A DNA stretch of 64,000 bases, taken from positions 1,214,001-1,278,000 of the forward strand of contig JAQPZY010001495.1 in NCBI GenBank assembly GCA_029931535.1, given 5' to 3'. Position 1 is the first letter of the stretch; each line of letters begins with the position of its first letter. This document shows, one piece after another, positions 20,670 to 30,489 of this stretch. Source of the DNA: Margaritifera margaritifera. Taxonomy: Eukaryota > Mollusca > Bivalvia > Unionida > Margaritiferidae. A program made the translations under genes and the position numbers. The notes under the pieces were generated by a model that had not been told where the DNA came from, did no database searches, and saw only the letters and a list, made by a program, of their open reading frames with translations.

Positions 20670-20954
20670 CTAAAGAACCGGGGTTAAAATGATTTGTTTT
20701 TTAGTCCGTGAATGGATTCTAGGATCAGCTAGTTGTGACAACGCTCCTTTATGTTTTTGAAAAAAACGTTGAGTTTGATGAGGGATGTGAATGATGCCTT
20801 GCAGTAATTGACGTGCCGTCAAAGTAAACCATCGTAACACTTCTTTAAGACTCGCTTCTAACAAATGAGCACGGACTTGTGCATTTTTTTCACGACTGAT
20901 GCCATACAAGGCACGAATCAATTTAGCCGAAGGATAAGGTTGAAAGGAAGTCAT
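20670..20954 (-). CDS. 94-residue helical protein, paralogue-like to the 19603-20040 product
   Basis: The ORF starts with ATG at 20954 and is intact. Its helical pattern (REKNAQVRAHLLEASLKEVL, ARQLLQGIIHIPHQTQRFFQ, KHKGALSQLADPRI) lines up by position of charged and hydrophobic residues with the central part of the 19603-20040 protein, which has a similar Arg-x-x-Leu helix, a leucine-glycine turn, KH and a late Lys-Lys. It lacks the hydrophobic tail. Function is unknown; perhaps a core or assembly protein that arose by duplication. A TATA box stands about 40 bases upstream. Confidence 0.5.
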   Translation of the reverse strand: MTSFQPYPSAKLIRALYGISREKNAQVRAHLLEASLKEVLRWFTLTARQLLQGIIHIPHQTQRFFQKHKGALSQLADPRIHSRTKKQIILTPVL

Positions 20955-20991
20955 CTCAAAAGAGTGTGAGACAGAAATGACGTAGTGACTG

Positions 20992-20999
20992 TTTTTATA
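20992..20999 (-). promoter_or_regulatory. TATA box for the 20670-20954 gene
   Basis: TATAAAAA on the minus strand, 38-45 bases before the ATG at 20954. It may also serve the following 20661 gene if they are co-transcribed. Confidence 0.5.
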
Positions 21000-21011
21000 G
21001 TTTTTTTTCTT

Positions 21012-21749
21012 TCAAAAATTGGCTGAAGGGGACGTGTAAATGACAGGACCACCTTCTTGACCCCAAGGGTGAAACAATTGGGCACGAAATCTCAAATAGT
21101 CAGGAGTGGTGGGTTTTAAGTCGATGAGTAAATACTCGTGAGGGGTTTGAGTGGCATCGTCGTACGCATAATTGAGCCAAGGAGTCCCTAACTGTTTGGC
21201 TAACACTTGTACTTGAGATTTGTCTCTGGGGCTTTTAAACAAGACCACGCAATGAGCGTTCAGACTAATGATCCGATGGGCTTTACTTTGTTGAAATAAA
21301 TTTTGAGTAATGTAGACAATACTAGCATTACGATGGTGTCCTTTTCGTGTAAACCAAAGTTTAATTTCTTCTTCGTCTTCTCCTAACTTGTCATCAAAAA
21401 TAACCAAATGGGTTTGATTCACGTCAGACACGATCCCATCGTCTTCGCGAGGGATGCCTTCTACAAATGAAATGGTTTCTCCTTGACTTTCTTTCAATAA
21501 CGTGTAAGACGGTTGCCACTCTTTGTAACACCACACGATACGTTGAGGCGGACGATCGAACAAATCAGCTTTTTGTTCAATCAAACGTTTGACAAATTCG
21601 GTTTTGCCTGAACCACTAGGTCCAGCAATCAACATGTTAAAAGGATGGCACAGATACAAAGCGTTCCAACTTTGACGATCTAACTTTTCGTCAATCACTT
21701 TGACTACAGAAGCAGAAGAGGCAGACGAGGCAGAAGATGATGTAGCCAT
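21012..21749 (-). CDS. Packaging ATPase (FtsK/HerA-A32-like), element A
   Basis: The protein has 245 residues from ATG at 21749. After a Ser/Ala-rich start, the Walker A loop GPSGSGKT is at 43-50 and Walker B HLVIFDD at 114-120. A later SIVYITQNLF carries the sensor-type polar residue after a strand. This is the expected core of the genome-packaging ATPase of Polintons and related double jelly-roll viruses, which pumps DNA into the capsid. The frame is intact and motifs are complete, so it may be functional. A TATA box lies 47 bases upstream of the ATG. Confidence 0.9.
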   Translation of the reverse strand: MATSSSASSASSASVVKVIDEKLDRQSWNALYLCHPFNMLIAGPSGSGKTEFVKRLIEQKADLFDRPPQRIVWCYKEWQPSYTLLKESQGETISFVEGIPREDDGIVSDVNQTHLVIFDDKLGEDEEEIKLWFTRKGHHRNASIVYITQNLFQQSKAHRIISLNAHCVVLFKSPRDKSQVQVLAKQLGTPWLNYAYDDATQTPHEYLLIDLKPTTPDYLRFRAQLFHPWGQEGGPVIYTSPSANF

Positions 21750-21795
21750 GACTGAGGTAGGAAGATTTTTGAAAAGAAGACAAAAGACTCAAGAC

Positions 21796-21803
21796 ATTTT
21801 ATA
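21796..21803 (-). promoter_or_regulatory. TATA box for the packaging ATPase
   Basis: TATAAAAT on the minus strand, 47-54 bases before the ATG at 21749. Confidence 0.5.
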
Positions 21804-21879
21804 CGTTTCATACACGTTTATTTATTTTTTTTTTAAAAACAAACCAACACAACAAACAAAAACATTTTTTTTTTACAAG

Positions 21880-22182
21880 TCATGAAGGACAAAAATGCAG
21901 ACCGAAAAAAATGGTCAGGTACAAGATTAAAGCTACCACTAAAAGAATGAAAGTTCTGTATAAACAAGTCAATGTACAACATTCTGGTGTGCTAGGAATG
22001 GAAGGCCCAGGCACTGGTGGTAGTATTCTTCTGGTCTCTGTGGTGGTGGTAGAAGAATGAAATGTCTCTGACGGTAAGGAGGGGGGGGGGTGTTCCTCAG
22101 AGGGTTGTATTTGGACGACGACAACGGTGTGGTCTTTCTCTGCTGTGTCAGGTTCTTCTTCCAGGATGGTTTCTAAGGTCAT
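21880..22182 (-). CDS. Tail-anchored membrane protein, unknown
   Basis: From the first ATG (22182) the product has about 100 residues; the open frame extends upstream to 22251 only from a TTG. An acidic, Ser/Thr/Pro-rich N-terminus is followed by a C-terminal hydrophobic helix (ILLVVALILYLTIFFGL) and four residues, the pattern of a tail-anchored protein facing the cytosol. No family is recognised. It could be a membrane or egress factor. It lies between the ATPase and the Bcl-2-like candidate. Confidence 0.5.
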   Translation of the reverse strand: MTLETILEEEPDTAEKDHTVVVVQIQPSEEHPPPSLPSETFHSSTTTTETRRILPPVPGPSIPSTPECCTLTCLYRTFILLVVALILYLTIFFGLHFCPS

Positions 22183-22222
22183 TTTTTTGTGTGACTTAGG
22201 TTCCCATTTCACTTTTGGACAC

Positions 22223-22795
22223 TTAGTGGTGACGGGCCAGATCTTTGGCAAACTGTGTTACTTCTTGTAGCCAAACATCGAAACCAACACTTTTCCAGTC
22301 ACGTACATCTTTCCAACCGGTAAGTTGTTGGTGCATCCAACTAACAAGGCACACTTCTTCAAACGTGTCAAGGCAAGATAAATTTTGACTAATGTCTTCT
22401 TCACACGGAGGTACCCCACTTGTGATGTTCATCACCACTCTCAACACTTCGAGTATAATTTGTCTTTCGTGTACCGATAAAGCATGAATGCTCATGTTGT
22501 TGTTTTTTTGTTTTTTTTGATGGTTTTTTTGATGGTTTATCAAAATAGTCCAAAACAACCACGGGTCCTCCAAAATAATCCAAGGCAAACACTTGTCCTC
22601 AAAAATACTCCACAACGAATGTCCTGGAAAACGAAATCCAAGAAAGGTAGTCACTAAGAAACACACTGCATAGCGTCCAAAATTCAATGGAAACAGTTCT
22701 TGTATCAAGTCTTTATAATCCTCTAAGGTCTGAACACGATCGTTGACTACCTTCCACGGAATACGTTTCACAAGTGAAGACCACAGATCAGGCAT
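22223..22795 (-). CDS. Unknown protein; weak Bcl-2-like features
   Basis: The ORF has 190 codons from ATG at 22795. Residues 34-50 read ELFPLNFGRYAVCFLVT, similar in shape to the BH1 motif of Bcl-2 proteins (ELF..NWGR followed by a hydrophobic helix). Near the C-terminus VSWMHQQLTGWKDVRDW resembles a BH2 motif (W....GW). Adintoviruses are reported to carry Bcl-2 homologues, which block host cell death. However, the spacing between the two motifs is much longer than usual, with a Lys/Asn/Gln-rich low-complexity piece between, and no BH3 or C-terminal anchor is clear. Treat as a hypothesis. Confidence 0.4.
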   Translation of the reverse strand: MPDLWSSLVKRIPWKVVNDRVQTLEDYKDLIQELFPLNFGRYAVCFLVTTFLGFRFPGHSLWSIFEDKCLPWIILEDPWLFWTILINHQKNHQKKQKNNNMSIHALSVHERQIILEVLRVVMNITSGVPPCEEDISQNLSCLDTFEEVCLVSWMHQQLTGWKDVRDWKSVGFDVWLQEVTQFAKDLARHH

Positions 22796-22846
22796 GGTGA
22801 GCTTTTATAGGGTGAGGTTCCTAAGGTGGGTATCTTTGGTGGTGGG

Positions 22847-22854
22847 TTTTTATA
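22847..22854 (-). promoter_or_regulatory. TATA box for the 22795 gene
   Basis: TATAAAAA on the minus strand lies about 52 bases before the ATG at 22795. A second TATAAAAG only 7 bases before the ATG (22802-22810) is too close to serve that start codon. Confidence 0.45.
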
Positions 22855-23638
22855 TCCAGGTTCTTTTGTGATAGACTATTCCCGGGATTCTACAATGAAA
22901 GGTTTTCTCCAGAATCTTTCTTCTGACAGTTTGGAAGTAAGCATACCTTAAAAATCGAGAAATGACTTTGAGTTTGCGTTTCACTTGGATCTTGACAAAC
23001 TCTCGGTAAATGCGCGTTCGCCCCACCACAATAGCCCTAGCCAAGCACATCTGGTCTTGAGTATTGTCGATTTGGACGACACTGCGTTTGGTACTTCGAA
23101 TATGGTACACCAGTAACGGTTTCCTACTTCGTCCACTTCCTCAAGGAGGGGAAACGTGAGTCAAGTAAAGTGTGGCCTTTCCATCGGTGATGGTAAACTT
23201 GTCGTTCGATTGTTGAACATGTTCTATTTTGGACATGACTTTGTCTGGCGTTAATTCTGCCGGGGTGCTGAACTCGATCCAAACAGGACTCTTCAAATTG
23301 TCATGATGAATGGCCAGTCTCAATCGATCGTCTTCTTTGGCTCCACATTGTCGTTTCAAGTTCATTAAGACAGAATCCCACAAATCGCTAATGAACCCCA
23401 CCGCTATCTCGGGAGGTACTTTGGACTTGAAGTCTTTAAAGTGAACCGTGTGAGTGGAAGCTGTAGTTTTAAATTTTTGAGAAGTTATTTTTTCCGTCTC
23501 TCGAATCCGATAGTAATTTTCAGGAGGAGCCAAGGTAGTAGGTAGTGTTTTTTGGTCAGGGGTTCTGGTGTTGGTAGTTGTGCTGGTGGTGGATTTTGTT
23601 TTGGGTGGGTTAGAAGTTTGGGTTTCAGGTTCACTCAT
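22850..23638 (-). pseudogene. DNA polymerase B N-terminal stub, with premature stop
   Basis: From ATG at 23638 a Thr/Pro-rich start leads to a domain found before the exonuclease region of Polinton polymerases: DDRLRLAIHHDNLKSPVWI, then ELTPDKVMSKIEHVQQSNDKF. A TGA at 23141-23143 interrupts the frame. The same frame then continues with TQDQMCLARAIVVGRTRI, also characteristic of polymerase B N-termini, and ends at 22850. No exonuclease or polymerase motifs (YADFES, DTDS) follow anywhere in element A. The replicative enzyme is therefore absent, and the copy cannot replicate itself. Confidence 0.75.
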
Positions 23639-23828
23639 CTCCTCTTCGAAGTCACTAGCATGGACTTGAGCTAGTAGTTCATCTAGCGGTGTTTCAGGCG
23701 GTACGGAATGTCTTCGTCGTCGTGGCCTCTTTGTTTCTTCTTCTTCTTCTTCTGTTTTCTCATGGCTTGGCCGTGATCTTTTTATCTTGAAGTTTACTCT
23801 GAATCTGATTCAGTTTCACCCAGGGAAC

Positions 23829-23842
23829 CTATATATATATAT
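23829..23842. promoter_or_regulatory. Palindromic TATA element between divergent genes
   Basis: CTATATATATATAG reads the same on both strands. It stands 55 bases before the ATG of the HNH gene (plus) and about 190 bases before the polymerase stub (minus), so it could drive both directions. This is inferred from sequence only. Confidence 0.45.
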
Positions 23843-23896
23843 AGACCTTCTTACCTTCAGAATCACTGGTCGTGATTGCGCTTTCAAACTGTGAAG

Positions 23897-24853
23897 ATGG
23901 AAAAGTACTGCGCTCGAGATAAAAGTCAAGATACTTGCTATATCTGCCAAGAGAAAGGACATTGGGCTTCAGAATGTCCACAACGTCAACAAAAAAGAGA
24001 TTTCGGAATTGAATTGAATAAGTATGTCCATAAGGTGTATGATAATTATGCTGCTGACATACTTGGTAATGTCTATCATATGAAGTCTGGAAGGAAAGTC
24101 AAAGGAAATTTGAATTCATTTGGAATGATAACTATTCATGTTGCTGGTAAGGAAGGAAAGAGGGAGAAACATACAAGTCGAGGGAGATTTGTCTTTGAAG
24201 CGGTGAATGGAGTGGATCTACCAAGACAGAGTCAAGTGGTACATCTCAATGATGTACTTGATGATGATAGAATAGAAAATCTTCAAGTGATGACTGGTAG
24301 TGAACGAACATGTTTGCACAAACATGTGAAGATAGATAAAGAAAAACGGAGAGTTAATTTTGGAAGTGCTAGAAGTGTGTTGTGCCAGTTTGTTGGTGAG
24401 ACTGAGGAAAAAAAATTTGGAAGTATGGCAAGGGCTATTCAGTATTTTGATTGTAATAAAGAAAGTATCTATAATTGCTGTACTGGGATTTATAAGTCGG
24501 TCTTTTCGAAGAAGTTCCAGAAAAGATTTCAAGCTAGATTGGAAGAGCCAGAGAAGAAGAGTCAAGGAACTAGTGGATTTGTGAGACCTGTGAAATTAAC
24601 TGACTTGAATTCAGGATTATATAGTCGGATGGATTCCACTTGTGATGTGGCAAGATGTTTTGGATTAGATCAGCTTGAAGTTTACAGGATTTGTAGGAAA
24701 AGGCAGTGGATTCGAGATGCTAATGGACATTTTATTAAGTTGGAGTTTATCAATGAGAGTCCAAAAGAAAGTTATGAGAAAATTGTAGACAAGAATCTTC
24801 CTGAAGTGTCAGAACAAGAAGAGGATGAAATGGTGGAGATGGAAATTGATTGA
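23897..24853 (+). CDS. Zinc-knuckle plus HNH/NUMOD-type endonuclease-like protein
   Basis: From ATG at 23897 the protein has about 318 residues. A CCHC zinc knuckle is near the N-terminus: Cys14, Cys17, His22, Cys27 in CYICQEKGHWASEC, as in retroviral Gag. A region like HNH homing endonucleases follows at about 94-133 (RGRFVFEAVNG and VVHLNDVLDDDRIENLQVMT), then a NUMOD-like DNA-binding helix at about 160-205 (KKFGSMARAIQYFDCNKESI). The first catalytic histidine expected before RFVFEA is replaced and the DH pair is VH, so nuclease activity is doubtful. It is the only plus-strand gene in element A and has a different base composition (GA-rich), suggesting a later acquisition. Confidence 0.65.
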   Translation: MEKYCARDKSQDTCYICQEKGHWASECPQRQQKRDFGIELNKYVHKVYDNYAADILGNVYHMKSGRKVKGNLNSFGMITIHVAGKEGKREKHTSRGRFVFEAVNGVDLPRQSQVVHLNDVLDDDRIENLQVMTGSERTCLHKHVKIDKEKRRVNFGSARSVLCQFVGETEEKKFGSMARAIQYFDCNKESIYNCCTGIYKSVFSKKFQKRFQARLEEPEKKSQGTSGFVRPVKLTDLNSGLYSRMDSTCDVARCFGLDQLEVYRICRKRQWIRDANGHFIKLEFINESPKESYEKIVDKNLPEVSEQEEDEMVEMEID

Positions 24854-24949
24854 AATGTATTGGATTTATATGAAATTGTTTTATTACCACGAGTAACATA
24901 ATGTATATACATTGAATAAAATATAATTATTATTGATGTATATCTCTGA

Positions 24950-26162
24950 ATGGTGTTGTGTGGTTTTTTATTGAATTTGAAAAAAATAATAATTATGTTC
25001 TCTCTCTCTTTCTATCGATCTAAAAAGTAACCTCTCTCTCTATCTGTTATCTCACTGTCGATCTGAAACCCTACCATGTTTTCCATCGCGTCCGCTGGAT
25101 AGGATGTTGGCGTGATTTCATCCCTTTGTCATACCCTTTCGTCTGATAACAGGTTTTTGGGGTTTTTAGGCAGCACACAAGGCATTTGGGATAGTGTGTT
25201 AGGTTTGGGTTTGGGTTTTGGGTTTATTTGAGTTTGTATATAAAAAAATATAAAATAACAAACAAAAAATTTAAAATGAGTTACGAAATTTTAGTACTAT
25301 TTTTTGTCTCAGTCAATTTTTTCCATTTTTTTTCCGGATTATTTTCAGTCTCCGCTAACGTCTGGTACAATTTCGGAAGTTTAGTGTTACTTTTAGTCTC
25401 AGCCAATTTTAAAAAAAAAAAAAAATCCGGATTATTTTCAGTCTCCGCTAACGTTCGGTACGATTTCGGAATTTTAGTGTTACTTTTAGTCTAGGCCATT
25501 ATAATCTAACGTTCCGGATTTTTTCTAGTCAACGCTAAAGTCCGTGACGGTTCCCGAAGTTTAATATAACATTTAGTCACGTCCATTTTAGTATTATTAT
25601 AAGTTAGTTCCCTTGATAAAAGCTATTTATAACATAGGTACAATATATGCAAATTTACTGACACCTCCAACATGATCTGAGGTATAGGTAATGCTTTATA
25701 TATAACTCTAGGCTATATAGATATAGCCACTAGGCAGAAGGTCACTACACACGGCGTGTTGGATAGTGTAGTGTGGGGTGTTTGGATAGTAGATGACGTT
25801 GTATTCGTCACTACACACGGCGTGTTGATGGTATAGTATGGGATGTTTGGATGGTAGATGACGTTGTATTCGTCACTACACACGGCGTGTTAAATTTCCG
25901 TTGGTACCCAGAGTGCCACCCACTATGTTAAATTCCCGTAGATACCTATAGTGCCCCCCGCCATGTTAAATTCTCGTACGCTACCTTTGGGGACTCTACA
26001 GGGACATAATGTTAAGTCCCATTGACCCCATAGCGCCCCGCTTAACCCAAAGATTTATAGGGTCAACACTTTCCCATGTTAAATTTCCCTAGACCCTATA
26101 AATCTTTGACCCTGTTTAACATAGGAGACCCCCTAGACCCCCAGTACACACCTATAACTACT
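24950..26162 (-). repeat. Right terminal inverted repeat of element A
   Basis: This 1.2-kb arm mirrors the left arm from its tip at 26162 inward to 24950. It lacks the 585-bp AT-rich block present in the left arm. It has the same 65-bp repeats and tip-proximal hairpin. The inner edge follows the HNH gene by about 95 bases. Confidence 0.9.
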
Positions 26163-27493
26163 GACATTTTTTTAGCTTGGCTGAACTCGAAAACTGGTGA
26201 GACGTAGACTTACACTTTTTTTTTCTTTTTGGTTATTTACTTACATTTTTCTTGTGTGTATGTATATCGCTTCTACGAATACATTTCCATCCATTCCGTC
26301 ATCCATTTATCTATTCAGTCATTTATGTAATCATGCCAATTTGCAGTACAAAATGTACGGTCGGATTCGAGAAACTTTTTATTTATAATATACTTAAATA
26401 AGCCTCAATTTATCTTTTCCCCTGAAAACTGTACTACTTCACTGGAAGGACGTCTTCACACCACACCACACCACCATTGCAATTGTTGTTCTTTTGGATT
26501 TAAGTCGCTTATCGGTCGTTCGACCATGTGCGAACACAAATGTGCGCACGGCGCACTATTTAATAATGAGCGAGGTTGACCATGGCCAAGTTTGAAAAAG
26601 GCATGTCCAGAGGCGCAAAGCGGCAGAGGACCATGAATTGAAATGCCATAGACGGAGTTTTGGTCAAATTCTGTCCAGTTTATTTAAATCAGGTTGTCTC
26701 TAACGGCCAGTAATGTGTTAGCCACATATTTTAATTGTGATAATTCAACTAGTTGGAAATTTATTTATTTACATTCAAGTTTGGAATTTTGTGTACATAG
26801 TGTACTTAATGTTTCCGAAGATGTAACCAGTCCGTGAATACACGTTACCCTTCTTTATTTACTGATCTTGTACATTTTCCCCATAATTTCATAGTTGTAT
26901 TTTAGACGGTGCCTCGAAATAGGTAAAATTTGTGATTTAAAAAGTCGCGATGGAAAGGGGTTTTCAAAAGCCATTTTCAGCGCAACCGGTCCCTGGTGGC
27001 TTCTCCTGTGGGTGGGACGACCATCGCAACTAGTTGGTTAGTTAGTTAGTTGGATTATACTCGGGATAGAACACAACACCACTCAAAATTATCATTTTGT
27101 CGCAGTCGCTCAGAAGTATACCGGTACTCGCTGCTTCGCTTCCGATTATGAAATATTTGTTGATACTATCAGAATAAAAAGGGGGATACAAATTCATTGA
27201 TCAAGGCTCATGATCTGCGTAGATGCGAAATATTGCTGCTAACGGGGAAATGACAAAGTGTTTTGGAAATAAGCTGTGAAATTTTCTTTAGCTGAGGTGA
27301 GTCATGAAGATACATTTTATCTGAAACAGAAAAAAAAATGCTACTACTAATTTCAATAAAATATGTGCGGACTTCTGAGCAATTGTAGATATGAATGCAT
27401 ATATATTTCACTCATTCATTGCTTTTAAACAAGGAGATTAGTGATCGATCTCTCCCTCTCGCTCTCTCCGCTTCCTTTGTTACAACCCCCAAC

Positions 27494-27496
<3 letters not shown>

Positions 27497-27538
<42 letters not shown>
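27497..27538. repeat. (CT)n microsatellite
   Basis: About 21 CT dinucleotides, flanked by matching CTCTCCGCTTCCTTT on both sides. Confidence 0.95.
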
Positions 27539-27540
<2 letters not shown>

Positions 27541-27669
27541 CTTCCTTTTTTACTAATAGTTTCAATCAATCAATCTCTGACAAACTACTGAATAGTGTCC
27601 AAGCTTTATATACAGTAAGATCATCATTTCCAAAATTAATTCCTCCCCTCCAGGATTTTGATTTAGTGT

Positions 27670-29270
<1,601 letters not shown>

Positions 29271-29894
29271 AATGTATTCAAGCAGAGAATGTTTTTTTTA
29301 AAAAAAATACAAAGATTTGTTATTTGATTCTGTCAGATCGATCTCTCTATTTGATATACATTCTGTCAGAATCAATTTATTTCAGTTTTTCATACAAGAT
29401 TGTATCATTTTTATTTCATTTTGAACTCACACAGTGCCTGTTCCTTCGTTTGCAGTGTTTACATTTTATTATTTTGCCGGTGATTCTATTTATAAAAGTT
29501 CTTTTTTTTAAAAAGTGGTTCTTCAGACACTTAATGTATAAATAAGTGTCTTACCAATGGAAATCTTCGTTACATTTACGAACTAAACCAATTCAATTAT
29601 TAGGTGAATACACTTTTTAATTAAGTTTTTCAACCTTTCTTAGATAGAAATACTATCGGCCTGAATATGGCACCACTCGACTTGGCATGCTGTTTTATTA
29701 TTTATTCTTTGTTTCACATATGAGAAATTCTTTGACATAGAAGTTTACATACGTGAAATACAAACTTAGTCTCTATTTGATATACATATGAAACTAGAGG
29801 TGTTTAGCTGTGAGAATAGTATTTTGCATATGTGATCGGTATATAAAATGGTTTTGAATTCATCTTTATCTTTAACATTAGTAGTGAAATAGAG

Positions 29895-30100
29895 CGTTTG
29901 GCCCACCCCTAGATAACTTTGGTGGCTAGCATTAATGCTAGTTATAGATAACTTTCGGTGACTAGCTTCGACCCTAGTCGTAAAAAGCTTTTGACGACTA
30001 ATAATGAGAGCTTGATATAGAGTATGCATAGAAAATGTGTGGCCACTAGCTACGACCAATGTTGTATAAAACTTTTGCTGACTAGCATCGATGTCGGCCA
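29895..30100. repeat. Imperfect 40-45 bp repeats with CTAGC cores
   Basis: Several diverged copies of a unit like AACTTTNGGTGACTAGCATCGA follow each other. They produce a repetitive minus-strand frame (ASHRKLSITSINASHQ) that I do not regard as a gene. Confidence 0.5.
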
Positions 30101-30489
30101 CGACGGCTGTGGTGACTTGCACACCTCAAATGAAGGCACGAAGGTATTTAGTGTTGCACCGAGTAAACAGGGTTCGCTGTGGAAAGAATACGTGCGCGTG
30201 GCAGAAACTGGGCAGTGAAGAGCTGTGCGGGCAGAGGTGTACAAAAACGTTTTCCTGGATCCACGCATCGCGAAGTAAAAAAGAAATGGCGATAGCGCCA
30301 TGCTGGAAATGCTGGGTTAGTGTTGGTGCAGCACACCGCATTTGCCCACGATGGGGGGCCTTAGCCAAGCAACGAAACTGAAACGGATAGAAGCCATGGT
30401 GAGGAAACAATTTGTTAAGTTTCTTTGCGAGCTGCTTGCGCGCAATTAGAGGTGGTGTTTTACCCGTGATAAGAACCAGCCAATTAGAG

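Larger units (their letters stand above)
11599..26162. mobile_element. Element A: complete-ended Polinton/Maverick, 14.6 kb
   Basis: The ends are AGTAGTTATAGGTG at the left and its inverse CACCTATAACTACT at the right (with one early mismatch inside), matching the AG...CT ends known for Polintons. The hexamer GACATT stands on both sides (11593-11598 and 26163-26168), the 6-bp target duplication made by Polinton integrases. Between long inverted repeats it carries protease, capsid, penton, integrase, packaging ATPase and small virion genes on the minus strand, and a zinc-knuckle HNH gene on the plus strand. DNA polymerase B is reduced to an N-terminal stub. Several genes carry frameshifts or stops. 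Confidence 0.92.
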
